DNA of 64,000 bases from CAVWCQ01 sp963753545 (GCA_963753545.1 CAVWCQ010000008.1:3286001-3350000); one strand, 5' to 3'. Numbered from the stretch's first letter, positions 1-9,705 are shown. Numbers and translations: made by a program. The notes: generated by a model from the letters alone, not told the origin.

Positions 1-200
1 TTATTATCACAGGTGGTCGCCCTCTGGATCGGACACTGCTCTATCCTCTCTACATTTACAACCGGGCGTTCGTCAGTTTTCAGATGGGTTATGCCTCGGC
101 AATGGCCTGGGTGCTACTGGCAGCCATTGCAGTCTGCACTGTAATCATTTTCGTGACGTCGAAGTACTGGGTGTACTATCAGGGAGATGAAAGGTCATAA
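1..200 (+). CDS. Sugar ABC transporter permease, C-terminal fragment
   Basis: Only the last 65 residues are in the window, read in frame from base 3 to a TAA at 198-200. They contain the last periplasmic loop and final membrane helix of a MalF/UgpA-type (CUT1) permease, including the segment LDRTLLYPLYIYNRAF and then VSFQMGYASAMAWVLL, which is typical of the end of this family. The next permease gene starts 2 bases after the stop, as is usual for the paired permeases of one importer. The substrate-binding protein and the rest of the operon should lie to the left of the window. Confidence 0.85.
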   Translation, partial: IITGGRPLDRTLLYPLYIYNRAFVSFQMGYASAMAWVLLAAIAVCTVIIFVTSKYWVYYQGDERS

Positions 201-202
201 TT

Positions 203-1090
203 ATGAATTACGAACGTTCTGAAGCCATGCGCGCCCATGAGGCCAGAAAACGGCGGAAGAATTTTGTTAGAGCCGTCATCTACCATATTGGAGTCGGACT
301 GATTGGCATCGGTATGATCTACCCCATCTTGTGGATGTTCTCGGCTTCCTTAAAAGAAACGTCCGCTATCTGGACCGATGTAAGCTCGCTGATTCCCAAA
401 AGTGTTCACTTAGAAAACTACTCGAACGGTTGGAAAGGATTTGGCAGCCTATCATTTTCCACATTTTACAAAAACTCATTTATCTATGCCGGGTTTGGCA
501 CACTGTTCCAGGTCACTGCATCTGCCGTTGTCGCCTATGGATTTGCCCGGATCGAGTTCACAGGTAAACGTTTCTGGTTTTCGCTGATGCTGACGTCGAT
601 GATGTTGCCCGATCAAATTCGCCTGATCCCTCAATATATTATGTTTAGCGAACTGGACTGGATTAACAGCTTCAAGCCGCTGCTGGTTCCTCGCCTGGGG
701 GGTGCTCCCTTTTTTATCTTCATGATTGTGCAGTTTATCCGGGGCATTCCAACCGAGCTTGACGAAGCCGCTATGATCGACGGCTGCTCGCGGGGCGGAA
801 TCTTCTTCCGGATCATCCTGCCACAGCTCAAACCGGCGATCATCACGGCAGCAATCTTTTCGTTTTACTGGACCTGGGACGATTTTATGATTCCCCTCAT
901 CTATCTGAACTCGCCGGATATCTATACCGTATCAGTGGCGCTGCGTGCTTTTGCTGATCCATCTGGCACAACGGACTGGGGAGCAATCTTTGCGATGTCC
1001 AGCCTGTCACTGGTTCCGGTGTTTATCATTTTTGTGTTTTTCCAGCGTTACCTTGTAGAAGGTATTGCCACAACTGGACTGAAGGGCTAA
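203..1090 (+). CDS. Carbohydrate ABC transporter permease (MalG/YesQ type)
   Basis: A 295-residue inner-membrane permease of the CUT1 family. After a basic cytoplasmic N-terminus the first membrane helix lies at about 28-48, and the ATPase-coupling EAA loop is seen at about 188-196 (EAAMIDGCS). The C-terminus ends in GIATTGLKG, a hallmark of MalG-like permeases. It pairs with the permease fragment just upstream. A YesL-like gene and a GH105 gene follow, the same gene kinds found with the Bacillus yes rhamnogalacturonan importer, so an oligogalacturonide-type substrate is a reasonable inference. There is no ATPase gene in this part of the operon; the two ATPases at 42.8-44.9 kb are candidates to energise it. 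Confidence 0.9.
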   Translation: MNYERSEAMRAHEARKRRKNFVRAVIYHIGVGLIGIGMIYPILWMFSASLKETSAIWTDVSSLIPKSVHLENYSNGWKGFGSLSFSTFYKNSFIYAGFGTLFQVTASAVVAYGFARIEFTGKRFWFSLMLTSMMLPDQIRLIPQYIMFSELDWINSFKPLLVPRLGGAPFFIFMIVQFIRGIPTELDEAAMIDGCSRGGIFFRIILPQLKPAIITAAIFSFYWTWDDFMIPLIYLNSPDIYTVSVALRAFADPSGTTDWGAIFAMSSLSLVPVFIIFVFFQRYLVEGIATTGLKG

Positions 1091-1094
1091 TGCC

Positions 1095-1708
1095 GTGCTG
1101 TCAGGTAGAGAACAGCGAGCTGAGCGCATCGACAAAGTCACCACCTTTTTTATTGTGATTTGCTGTGGGCAATTTTCGCGGCTCCCATCATTACCCTTCC
1201 AGCGGCAACAGCGGGTCTGTTCGCGACCCTAACACCCTGGGTACGTGGCGAGTCTTCAGAGCCATTCAATATTTTCTTTGGCGGGATGCGCCGTTATTGG
1301 TGGAAAAGCACCATCATCGGACTAATCGATCTCGCCCTCGCGGGTTTGATTTTGCTTAACCTGAGCATTCTGAACGCCATGCAGATCACATCTGTTTTAA
1401 CGCTGTTTTCAAGAAACGTGGCTTTTTTTGTCGCAGCGCTAGCTATCGCCGCCAATCTGTATATCTGGCCCCTGCTGGTAATACTCGATCTGCCTATCCA
1501 CAAACTCATCAAAGTGGCTCTGCGGTTAGTTCTACTGGAACCGCTGTGGTCCATTTTTGCCACAAGCCTGATGCTAGCTCCTCTCTTGCTCGCCCTGTTT
1601 TTGCCACGCATAGCAGCTATCCTGCTGGCTTTTTCGTGCAGCGTACTGCTGGCAAGTTGGGGAGCCTGGCATGTATTAGAGAAGTATTCGCGCGAGTTGT
1701 TTGCATAG
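1095..1708 (+). CDS. DUF624 / YesL-like membrane protein (apparent frameshift)
   Basis: A small integral membrane protein of about 205 residues. The long open part (from 1160) begins LLWAIFAAPIITLPAATAG, the family's conserved first-helix motif, but has only a TTG as start and a stop codon 36 bases earlier. In a second frame a GTG at 1095 gives a basic leader ending DKVTTFFIVI. Adding one A near 1158 would join the two as ...FFIVNLLWAIF..., restoring the typical NLLW motif. I therefore read this as one gene with a one-base deletion. Members of the family are found next to YesPQ-type sugar permeases and GH105 enzymes, as here, and are thought to support pectin-fragment uptake or its control; the exact function is unknown. 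Confidence 0.75.
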
Positions 1709-1717
1709 GAGGTTTTT

Positions 1718-2815
1718 GTGCCCACTAATCAAGCCTGGTCCATCCGCATGGCGGACTCAGTGATGCATCGCCATCCAGAAATCACAACCCGCTGGAACTA
1801 TGAATGGGGGCTGGGGCTGAAGGCTATTTTAGAAGTATGGGGCAAAACGGGCGATGGTAGATATTTTGAATACGTAAAAACAAACCTGGATCGGTATGTT
1901 CAGCCGGATGGAAGTATTCACTCTTATCAAATGGATGAGTACAATATCGATCTGATCAACCCAGGCAGATTGCTGTTTCCCCTTTATGAGATCACGCGCG
2001 ACAAGCGCTACCAAAAAGCGGCATTGCTGCTTCGTGAACAGATGCGAAACCACCCGCGCACGGTGGAAGGTGGTTTCTGGCACAAAAAAGTCTATCCTCA
2101 TCAGATGTGGTTAGATGGCATTTATATGGCGTGCCCGTTTCTGGCAGAGTTTGCAGTTGCATTTGACGATCCTGCCAGTTTTGACGAAGTAGTTCATCAG
2201 ATCACGCTGATCGACTGCCATACCCGCGATCCACGTACCGGCCTATCCTATCATGGCTGGGACTCCGGTAAAGTGCAGCGGTGGGCCAACGCGGAAACTG
2301 GATGTTCGCCCAATTTCTGGGGTCGCGCTCTGGGGTGGTATACAATGGCCCTGGTCGATGTGTTGGATGTTCTGGATCATCCGCAGCGAGATCAGATCAT
2401 TTCGATGCTGCAAAAAACGGCGGCTGCGATTCTCTCAGTGCAGGACGCAGGGAGTGGAGTCTGGTTTCAAGTCCTTGATCAGAGTAATCGACCAGGAAAC
2501 TATCTGAAATCGTCGGCCTCCTGCATGTTTGTGTACGCGCTGGCAAAGGCTGTCCGGCGAGGCTACCTCACCGGAGATCGGTACAGTTCAGCCATTGGGA
2601 AGGCCTATACAGGTATCCTCAAACAGTTTGTGACAGTTGATGAGCAGGATCTCGTAAATCTCAACCAGATGTGCTATGTGGCTGGGCTAGGGGGTGACCC
2701 CTACCGTGACGCTTCCTTTGAAAACTATATTAACGAAAAAATCGTATCGAATGACTTCAAAGGCGTAGGGCCATTTATTCTGGCAAGTATAGAGATGGAA
2801 GGTACTGATATCTGA
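1718..2815 (+). CDS. GH105 unsaturated rhamnogalacturonyl/galacturonyl hydrolase
   Basis: A 365-residue cytoplasmic glycosidase of the YesR/YteR (GH105) family, which removes the unsaturated uronic acid that pectate or rhamnogalacturonan lyases leave on oligosaccharides. It starts at GTG 1718 behind a perfect AGGAGG at 1708-1713. The (alpha/alpha)6-barrel motifs are visible: NIDLINPGR near 76-84, PHQMWLDGIYM near 127-137 with the presumed catalytic Asp133, and GCSPNFWGRALGWY near 195-208. There is no signal peptide, which fits action on imported oligosaccharides. It ends an operon of ABC permeases and a YesL-like protein, so the unit is best read as pectin side-chain use. Xylan- or ulvan-derived substrates cannot be excluded. 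Confidence 0.88.
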   Translation: MPTNQAWSIRMADSVMHRHPEITTRWNYEWGLGLKAILEVWGKTGDGRYFEYVKTNLDRYVQPDGSIHSYQMDEYNIDLINPGRLLFPLYEITRDKRYQKAALLLREQMRNHPRTVEGGFWHKKVYPHQMWLDGIYMACPFLAEFAVAFDDPASFDEVVHQITLIDCHTRDPRTGLSYHGWDSGKVQRWANAETGCSPNFWGRALGWYTMALVDVLDVLDHPQRDQIISMLQKTAAAILSVQDAGSGVWFQVLDQSNRPGNYLKSSASCMFVYALAKAVRRGYLTGDRYSSAIGKAYTGILKQFVTVDEQDLVNLNQMCYVAGLGGDPYRDASFENYINEKIVSNDFKGVGPFILASIEMEGTDI

Positions 2816-3018
2816 CATAGCGAGACCAGCAACCCGATACATTACGACAACGTACCGTGTTGAAGAAGGTGATGCATTTGTGCATCACGTGTCGCAATGG
2901 TTGATCATCAACACTTTGTCAAGGCGCTCTCCACGAACGGATCGTATCCATCGCTCAGCATTCGCGCTCCCATTTGGGGATGATAGGGGATGCGGAACAC
3001 CTGCCTCGGATACTCTCG

Positions 3019-3834
3019 TCATCCAGAATCACTGCTGCTCCAGAAGTCCAGATGCTTTCGCCACACAATTTGCCACAACCTGGATACTTCTTCTTCTGGC
3101 AGTTGCAGGTCAAATTGCTCGCTTAATAGGCGATGATAGATCAGTTCATCCTCAATGGTCTCATCGCAGGCCCCCGCCGCTGTAACCGTGCGCAATACCG
3201 CACCGCGTAGACTGAGAAGTCCTTCCGGAATAAACCGGTGGCAAACCACTACGCGCACAAATCCAGACTCCGGAGAGGTTTGAAGTTCATGGCATTTGTC
3301 AGCGAAATCCGCTAGCTGGTACGGCTGTAACGTAAAATCGTAGCCAGGTCCACCATAAGCATGATTTGTGAACTGCCAGTAGTTCCCCTCATAGGAGAGC
3401 TGATAGTCGAGGAATGCCTGCCGATATTGTCCTATCTCTAGCGGCAATGGGCGCAGAAACCCATTCCCAAAACCGACATCAACAAGGTAGGAGCGTTCAA
3501 GTTGAACGAGCAAAACTAAGTGGTTCCGCTCCGCGTTTTTGCCGTGCATTGCTCGATTAACTGCACTGGAAAGCAATGTCACTGAGAACCCTAATTCGCG
3601 TAATGCCCAGGCGAACAAGCCATTCATCTCGAAGCACCAGCCGCCGCGCTTCTGCGTAACCATTTTTTCGAACATGGCACTTTCGTTTAATGCGAGATAG
3701 CGGCCTAAGTGAATATCCAGATTTTCATAGGTGATCGCCAACAGGTGAGCTTGATGCAGACTGATAAGCGTATCAAGGGAAGGTGTGTGCTCCCCTCGAT
3801 AGTTAATGCGATCCAGATAAGCCCTGATTTCCAT
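3019..3834 (-). CDS. Arylamine N-acetyltransferase
   Basis: A protein of about 271 residues of the NAT family, which transfers acetyl (or other acyl) groups from CoA to aromatic amines and hydrazines. The catalytic triad is visible: Cys in RGGWCFEMNG, His in RNHLVLLV and Asp in LVDVGFGNG. I chose the ATG at 3834 because the protein then begins MEIRAYLDRINYRG, as relatives do. An in-frame GTG at 3882 would add 16 unconserved residues. It stands alone, convergent with the GH105 operon. Its real substrate in this organism is unknown. Confidence 0.9.
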   Translation of the reverse strand: MEIRAYLDRINYRGEHTPSLDTLISLHQAHLLAITYENLDIHLGRYLALNESAMFEKMVTQKRGGWCFEMNGLFAWALRELGFSVTLLSSAVNRAMHGKNAERNHLVLLVQLERSYLVDVGFGNGFLRPLPLEIGQYRQAFLDYQLSYEGNYWQFTNHAYGGPGYDFTLQPYQLADFADKCHELQTSPESGFVRVVVCHRFIPEGLLSLRGAVLRTVTAAGACDETIEDELIYHRLLSEQFDLQLPEEEVSRLWQIVWRKHLDFWSSSDSG

Positions 3835-4099
3835 ACTGTTGCTGATTTCGGCTATAAAATTCGGGATAATGTGATTTTGCACAAAAATCCGACTTTCTGC
3901 CAGGATATTCAGGGTGAACGGACTGAATCCCTCCCGTGTTCAATGCCATCGAGCCACAACACGATTTTTTATCTGTTCGAAGGTTGTATTGAGAATCGTC
4001 CTAAAGGCACAAGATAAAAGTGAAGGAAGAGAGGCGTTGATCAGCAAAGAGATATAATGAAATAGAGATCTCTAAGTGGACAGCAAAAGGTTAAATCGA

Positions 4100-4297
4100 A
4101 TGATGGATGGACGCAACCGCAAGGATATCCAGCCCGGCATGGAAGTATCAATCGTGCTGAAACAAGATCAGAGAACAGGTAAGCTGACCAGAGGTGTGGT
4201 CAAAGAGATATTGACCAAATCCGCTTTTCACCCGCATGGAATTAAGGTACGCTTGGCTGATGGACAAGTCGGTCGAGTGCAGAAGGTCGAGGAATAG
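4100..4297 (+). CDS. YwbE family protein
   Basis: A short protein of about 65 residues matching the YwbE family (DUF2196) along its whole length, with the signature VLKQDQRTGKLTRG followed by HPHGIKVRLADGQVGRV. The fold is a small beta-rich domain and its function is unknown. An in-frame GTG at 4076 would add eight residues, but the tandem ATGs at 4100 and 4103 fit the family's usual start (MDGRNRKDI) better. It is a single gene about 165 bases ahead of the phosphotriesterase-like gene. Confidence 0.85.
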   Translation: MMDGRNRKDIQPGMEVSIVLKQDQRTGKLTRGVVKEILTKSAFHPHGIKVRLADGQVGRVQKVEE

Positions 4298-4463
4298 TGT
4301 TTCTGGACACTACTTAACCAATCATATACCGCCGTTTCATACAGTAAAACTTTCCTCACCATTTTAACCTTTTTAGGTAGCATCGCCCGGCACGTCCGTG
4401 TCGAAGCGTTGAGCAAGAAGCTGGGTGAAAAAATAATCTCTTGCAGAAACAAAAGGGGGCAAA

Positions 4464-5387
4464 ATGACTCACTGTATCACCACGCTCGGCTCGATACCTA
4501 TCGCTGATCTGGGGATGATCCTGCCCCACGAGCATGTATTCGTAGATTTGCGAACAGGAAACCCACCCGGTTTTGCCCAGGCTGATCCAGGGGATGTTAT
4601 AGCCTTGATGGTGCCTCAACTCGACAAAGCGCGCCAGGCAGGTGTGACCCTGGTGGTGGAATGCACACCCTTGGGCGTAGGACGGCGGGCTGATATTCTC
4701 AAAGCAGTCTCGGAGTCCGCACAGTTTCCGCTGCTGGTGCCTACAGGCATCTATCGCGAACCCTGGATTCCTCTGTGGGCACATCATGCCAGCGAAGATG
4801 AGTTGTATGATTGGATGCTGGGCGAATTGCAGGGCGAAATCGAGGGCAGCGGCGTACAGGCAGGCTGGATCAAGTTGAGTGCCAATGATGAGGGAATGAC
4901 GTCCTGCGAAACGAAAATCCTGACAGCGGCAGCGCGGGCGGGCATCGCTACTCACGCCGCTATTGGTAGCCACACCATTCAGGGACGCGTGGTGCGTGAT
5001 CAACTCGATGTTCTTGAGCAAGTTGGATATTCCCCTGACCGTTTTATCTGGATACATGCCCAGGCAGAACCCGACTTTGACCTCAATCTGGAGATGGCCC
5101 GTCGTGGCGCATGGATTGAGTATGACTGGATCGGCAATCCCGATGCGTTTGACGACGACTTCTACATTCAGCGCATTCAAGGGCTGTTGGATGCGGGATT
5201 GGGCCATCGCGTGTTGATTAGTCACGACCGGGGCTGGTATGATCCGTCTCGCCCTAAGGGAGGAGTGCCACAGCCATTCACCTTTATCAGCCAGACTTTT
5301 ATCCCTAAACTTCTCGCTGCTGGGTTAGATAGGGCGACAATTGATCAACTGACACACAGAAACCCATTTCAGGCGTTTGCCCGCTAG
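4464..5387 (+). CDS. Phosphotriesterase-family metal-dependent hydrolase
   Basis: A 307-residue TIM-barrel amidohydrolase of the phosphotriesterase/lactonase group. Putative metal ligands sit in the expected order: HEH at 22-24, a Lys (carbamylated in relatives) at 137 in GWIKLS, His170, His198 in WIHAQAE, and Asp255 in ISHDRGWYD. The segment ILPHEHVFVD is characteristic. Natural substrates of most members are lactones or sugar lactones rather than organophosphates, so I would not call this a pesticide hydrolase. A good Shine-Dalgarno (AAAGGGGG) precedes the ATG. It is a single gene, so context does not give a substrate. Confidence 0.82.
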   Translation: MTHCITTLGSIPIADLGMILPHEHVFVDLRTGNPPGFAQADPGDVIALMVPQLDKARQAGVTLVVECTPLGVGRRADILKAVSESAQFPLLVPTGIYREPWIPLWAHHASEDELYDWMLGELQGEIEGSGVQAGWIKLSANDEGMTSCETKILTAAARAGIATHAAIGSHTIQGRVVRDQLDVLEQVGYSPDRFIWIHAQAEPDFDLNLEMARRGAWIEYDWIGNPDAFDDDFYIQRIQGLLDAGLGHRVLISHDRGWYDPSRPKGGVPQPFTFISQTFIPKLLAAGLDRATIDQLTHRNPFQAFAR

Positions 5388-5610
5388 GCCAACGGTGAAG
5401 AAAACGACCTGCCTTTGTATGTCGCTTTGCTTGAAATCGTGCTCGGTTTTTCCTCAAAAATGAGGGGGAATATATACCAATAAATTGGCCTTATGAGTTC
5501 TGCAACCGATCAAGTCTGGATTTTTCTGTAAAAAGAGTGGCGTGACATCGGACTAGACAGCGTTCTTTTCGAGCGAGGTTGGCTCTTTATGTAGTGTGGA
5601 GGTGTGAGCA

Positions 5611-6468
5611 ATGCCAGTGAACTATAAAGCAGAGTTGGTTGGCGTCTTAGGTTATCCCGTGTCCGAAAATCCAACAGGCGTGATGCAGGAAGCCGCATTT
5701 ACTGCCACTGGCCTGAACTGGCGATATTTGAACATTGAAGTCAGGCCAGAACTGCTTGGGGAGGCTATGCGTGGCGTGCGTGCTTTTGGCATGAGAGGGG
5801 TCAACCTGACCATTCCACATAAGGTTGCCGTGCTTGACTATCTGGATGACCTATCTCCGGAAGCGAGGGTCATTGGCGCGGTTAATACGGTCCGGCGTGA
5901 TGGCGATCGGCTGATTGGTGAAAACACCGATGGTAAAGGTTTTTTACGAGGGGTTCGGGCAGATGCCAAGGTTGAGCCAAGCGGTAAAAAAGTCTTGATG
6001 ATTGGAGCCGGCGGTGCAGCGCGCGCTATTGCAACCGAGTTGATCCTGGCAGGCGTAGCCGATTTATTGGTGGTCAATCGCAGCCCGATGCGGGGTGAAA
6101 AGATGACTGCCGATCTGAAAACTTCCACCGGCGGCAACATCCGATTTAAGGCCTGGGATGGCACCTACTGTATTGGCAGCGACGTAGACATTTTCGTTAA
6201 CGCAACATCCATCGGTCTTTATCCCAATGTGGATGATATGCCAGATGTTGATCTAAGCGGGGCAAAGCCGGGAATGCTGGTGTGCGATGTGGTGTTCAAT
6301 CCGCCAGAGACACCGCTGCTCAAAGCTGCCAGAGTGCGAGGGTTGCCTGTGCTGGATGGTTTGTCTATGCTCGTCTACCAGGGAATGATTGGCTTCGAGA
6401 TGTGGACGGGACACCAAGCTCCAGAACAGGTGATGAAGGACGCGCTGCATCGGGCACTTGCTGTCTGA
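5611..6468 (+). CDS. Shikimate dehydrogenase-like NAD(P)H oxidoreductase
   Basis: A 285-residue AroE-family protein. The N-terminal substrate domain has NLTIPHK with the catalytic Lys71, VNT at 91-93 and ENTDGKGF with Asp107. The Rossmann nucleotide loop GAGGAARA is at about 132-139, and the C-terminal LSMLVYQG helix is intact. The substrate loop reads GYPVSENPTGVMQEAAF instead of the usual PVSHSxSPxMHNAAF, so one of the two serines that bind the shikimate carboxylate in AroE is missing. It may be a quinate/shikimate-like paralogue rather than the biosynthetic enzyme. No other aromatic-pathway gene is nearby. The start is ATG 5611 after GGAGG. Confidence 0.82.
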   Translation: MPVNYKAELVGVLGYPVSENPTGVMQEAAFTATGLNWRYLNIEVRPELLGEAMRGVRAFGMRGVNLTIPHKVAVLDYLDDLSPEARVIGAVNTVRRDGDRLIGENTDGKGFLRGVRADAKVEPSGKKVLMIGAGGAARAIATELILAGVADLLVVNRSPMRGEKMTADLKTSTGGNIRFKAWDGTYCIGSDVDIFVNATSIGLYPNVDDMPDVDLSGAKPGMLVCDVVFNPPETPLLKAARVRGLPVLDGLSMLVYQGMIGFEMWTGHQAPEQVMKDALHRALAV

Positions 6469-6619
6469 AGTAAGCAGAGTGTACTGTCAATTGGATTCAA
6501 AACGACACGGCGACTCATAGAAATAGATGAAATATCCGCTAACTTGTGACAAATATAACGCGGGCTTGTCCTGCATAGAATTTACAATAACAGTATCAAT
6601 AGCGATGATTTGAGATAAT

Positions 6620-7171
6620 ATGGGTCATATTCCCCTCTCCCCAGATGAAGTGATTTTAGGATTGCTGGCAGATAATACCAGTCATGGTTACCAACTGCTC
6701 GAATATTTCCGCGAAGGCGCGCCGCTGGGTCAAGTATGGTCGCTCAGCACGAGCCAGTTATACAGCATCCTAAAACGTCTGGAACACCGCCAAGAGATCA
6801 CTGGACGCGAGTTTTTCCCCGATGATGCGCCGCCGCGTACCGAATACTGGCTGACTCGCTTGGGGCAGCAGCGTTTGTCGTTATGGCTGCATGAGCCGTG
6901 TCCGTCAGCCAGTACGCGCCATATCCGTACTGTATTTCTCAGCCGTCTTTTTATTGCCTGGCGCTTAAAAGTCTCAACCAAGCCAATTATTGATGCGCAA
7001 CGATCTACGGTGAGGGTACGTCGCCAGCAGTTGATAACGCAGTACAGTCAAACATCACCTGGAGTGCAATCTCTCTCTCTGGATTTGATCATTGAAGAAT
7101 TAGGCGTGGTTCTCAAATGGCTGGAACGGTGTGAGGCCAATCTCGGCATATCGCCGCTTCTGGCAGAGTAA
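6620..7171 (+). CDS. PadR-family transcriptional regulator
   Basis: A 183-residue regulator. The N-terminal winged helix spans about 8-85, with the family motifs HGYQLLEYF, SQLYSILKRLE and PRTEYWLT, followed by a helical C-terminal dimerisation part. PadR proteins usually repress nearby genes and respond to small aromatic or toxic ligands. It lies 12 bases upstream of a MoaD/ThiS gene and is probably co-transcribed with it, which suggests control of the tungsten-enzyme module. About 150 bases of AT-rich leader precede it. Confidence 0.85.
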   Translation: MGHIPLSPDEVILGLLADNTSHGYQLLEYFREGAPLGQVWSLSTSQLYSILKRLEHRQEITGREFFPDDAPPRTEYWLTRLGQQRLSLWLHEPCPSASTRHIRTVFLSRLFIAWRLKVSTKPIIDAQRSTVRVRRQQLITQYSQTSPGVQSLSLDLIIEELGVVLKWLERCEANLGISPLLAE

Positions 7172-7183
7172 GGAATTAAATCT

Positions 7184-7468
7184 ATGCCCGAAAAAAAGCT
7201 CAAGCTCTTCTCTACTTTACGGGATGCTGTCGGAATCAAGGAATTGACAATTCCTGTTGAAACCGGTCAAACAGTGCGTGAAATGATCGAGGTGATTAGC
7301 AGTGTCAATGCAACTCTGGGCCAAAAGATTATTGAGGAAAATGGTGAACTGACGGGGTTGGTACATATCCTGGTCAACGGACGTAACATTATGTGGCTAA
7401 AGGGCCTAGACACGATGTTGACCGCAGACGATGAAATTATCCTGCTCCCCCCAACGGCAGGTGGATGA
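7184..7468 (+). CDS. MoaD/ThiS-family sulfur-carrier protein
   Basis: A 94-residue beta-grasp protein ending in PPTAGG; the C-terminal Gly-Gly is the site that is thiocarboxylated in MoaD, the small subunit of molybdopterin synthase. The N-terminus (KLKLFSTLRDAVGIKEL) matches the usual first strand. It lies between a PadR regulator and a small unknown gene whose start overlaps its stop, and it converges on a tungsten oxidoreductase gene. A role in supplying sulfur for the pterin cofactor of that enzyme is inferred from this context. ThiS cannot be formally excluded, but no thiamine gene is near. Confidence 0.85.
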   Translation: MPEKKLKLFSTLRDAVGIKELTIPVETGQTVREMIEVISSVNATLGQKIIEENGELTGLVHILVNGRNIMWLKGLDTMLTADDEIILLPPTAGG

Positions 7469-7728
7469 AGCGCATGCACATCGAGATGGAACTATGCAAC
7501 CTGCCGCTTGAGCGAATTATGGACTATCTGGCGGAAGCAGGTGGCCAGATCAGCGGGCAGCGCACCGCCACAGGACAGGGCTGGTCAGCGGTTTTGGTTG
7601 AGATGGAGCCAGCACAGGTTGGTGTGATCAGCGTCCCTCGCGATTTGCTGGTTATTGAGGGACAGCCAGAACCTGTTGACCGTATTCACGCCTTGATGCG
7701 CCGCCGGACTATGCGCGGCGGTGGATAA
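7465..7728 (+). CDS. Small conserved-looking protein linked to MoaD and AOR
   Basis: An 87-residue protein I do not recognise with certainty. Its start overlaps the MoaD stop (ATGA), so the two are translationally coupled. The sequence alternates short strands and two helices, with LERIMDYLAEAGGQISG near the start and VISVPRDLLVIEG in the middle, and ends in RRRTMRGGG. A small alpha/beta fold is likely. Coupling to MoaD and convergence on the AOR gene suggest a part in pterin-cofactor making or insertion, but this is inference only. Confidence 0.65.
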   Translation: MKRMHIEMELCNLPLERIMDYLAEAGGQISGQRTATGQGWSAVLVEMEPAQVGVISVPRDLLVIEGQPEPVDRIHALMRRRTMRGGG

Positions 7729-7733
7729 AATAA

Positions 7734-7765
7734 CACGGGCAGAGCAAGTCAGTGCTCTGCCCGTG
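7734..7765. terminator. Perfect 13-bp hairpin between convergent genes
   Basis: The arms CACGGGCAGAGCA and TGCTCTGCCCGTG pair fully around a six-base loop. The hairpin sits in the 56-base gap between the small MoaD-linked gene and the convergent oxidoreductase gene. There is no long T run on either side, so it may act as a bidirectional transcript end or a stabilising 3' hairpin. Confidence 0.7.
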
Positions 7766-7784
7766 CCAGTAGTGAAAAACGCTT

Positions 7785-9600
7785 CTACAAAATCCCCAAC
7801 TCTTGGAGCTTGCTTTCGGGTGTGACGCCGTTTACCCACCCACGCACGGCGTAATATTCCTCCAGCATTTTATCCAGTTCGCAGACATGCCCGACTGAAC
7901 CCTTCATAGTGCTAGGTTCTTCCAGGAAACGCTTGGGAAGCGTATCGCTGCCGGGCTTTTCACCTGCAAGCTGGTTATAGTAACGCTCCAGGTTATAAAC
8001 GCGCTCACCAGCGGTCAGTACATCTTCAACGGTGAACGACTCCAGGCCGAGCATGGCCGCATACTGCGCCGCATATTCTTCTGCCCCTTCAGCAAAAGCA
8101 CTAAATTTACACAGGTCGAGCGAGTCGCTGAAGGCATGCAGGTCTTGCAACAGTTTGAGCAGCTCGCCCTTACCCTTCCAGGCCAATGGATCCGTTTTGA
8201 AGCCAATGAGGGAAAGTTCGCTAGCAGGTGAGTAGCCGCGCACGTGGCACGCGCCGCGATTGCTGGTAGCGTACCCCAGTCCCATGCCCTTAATGCCGCG
8301 TGGATCATACGCCGGGATAGACATGCCGCGTACTGCCATTGCGACTTCGGGATGACCGTAATGGGCGGCAAGTCTTGTTACGCCTTCTGCGAACACATCG
8401 CCGATGCCTTCACGCAGGGCTGTCTTTTTGACCAGTTCAACCATTTTAGCGGTTTCGCCCCATTGGAGGGGCATCTGGCCGTCCCAGCCTTTTTGGGAGA
8501 TTTCCATATAGGTTGCCAGGACATTGCCCATCTCGATGGTATCCATACCCATGTCGTTGCACATGTCAATCATGAAGGCGGTTGCCCCTATGTCATCGTT
8601 ACCGCATTCCGCTCCGAAGGCCCAAGCCAACTCGTACTCAACACTTTCCATGTGAACCTGGTAGGGGCCTTCTTTGATCTCGACTTCCTTCTTGCAGGCG
8701 ACAGGGCACGCATGGCAAGTTGGATCGTTGACCAGGACATTTTCCTTCACAAATTCGCCGCTGATCCGTTCGGCACATTCACCAAAGGAGGTAAACTGGG
8801 CGTTTTGAGTAGGAAGTGCGCCAATGTTATTGTCAATATTCATTAAGACATTGGTACCGTAAACACTGAGCGCACCCTTGCGTGGCGCTGTGATGTTCTT
8901 TTCGTCCATGATAGTCGCCAGTGCTCGGTCCTGAGCGACTTTGAAGGCATCGGCGTTGATGGGCTTGGGATAGTTTCGTTTTGCCTTGATGACAACTGCC
9001 TTGAGGTTCTTGCTGCCACCCACCGCGCCTGTGCCGCCGCGCCCAGACGCCCGATCATTCTCATTGACCCAAGCCGCGTGTCTGACCTTATTTTCACCGG
9101 CGGGGCCAATGGCAATCACGCTTAAATCTTGTTCACCGTAGCGCTGCTGCATAATGCGAACAGTTTCGTGAATACCTTTACCCCACAAATCGCTAGCATC
9201 ACGAAGCTCAATTTGTCCATTTTCGATATAAGCATAAACAGGTTTATTGGAACGTCCTTCAAACACCAGCCCATCAAGGCCAGCCCAACGCAGGCGCGCT
9301 GCTGACCAACCGCCATGATGGCTATCAGTGATGGTCCCTGTCAGGGGGCTTTTTGTAACAATCGCCATGCGCCCGCTCATATTAGCCCGCGTACCGGTGA
9401 GCGGCCCATTCATGAAGCAGAGCAGGTTGTCTGGTCCAAGGGGATCAACGGCTGGCCCCGCTTCGAGGCAGTACTTTACACCAAGCCCGCGCCCGCCGAT
9501 ATATTTACGGGCCCACTCTTCAGGAATATCCTCGTATGAGATACTGGCCAAGGGTCAGATTCACTCGTCCAAGGCGATGTCCATAGCCTCCTAATGCCAT
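7785..9600 (-). CDS. Tungsten-containing aldehyde:ferredoxin oxidoreductase (apparent frameshift near N-terminus)
   Basis: An AOR-family enzyme of about 604 residues, which oxidises aldehydes to acids with ferredoxin and a tungsten bis-pterin centre in the cytoplasm. Motifs include ARKYIGGRGLG, RGGTGAVGGSKNLKAVV, the [4Fe-4S] ligands in TCHACPVACKK, and the distal Cys in LDLCKF. Reading continuously from the internal ATG at 9551 lacks the first strand. An ATG at 9600 with a good GAGGAG site gives MALGGYGHRLGRVNLT in another frame. Removing one base of the GGG at 9552-9554 joins both parts as ...VNLTLASISYEDIPEEW..., the standard AOR N-terminus. The adjoining radical SAM gene is its likely maturase. 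Confidence 0.88.
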
Positions 9601-9705
9601 TTTTCAATCTCCTCAATAATAATCTCTCGGTATGAACATCATATAGCATAGGGAATGGCTATTTCGGCATGGAATAGATAGATTGGTGACAAATGTAATG
9701 CTACA

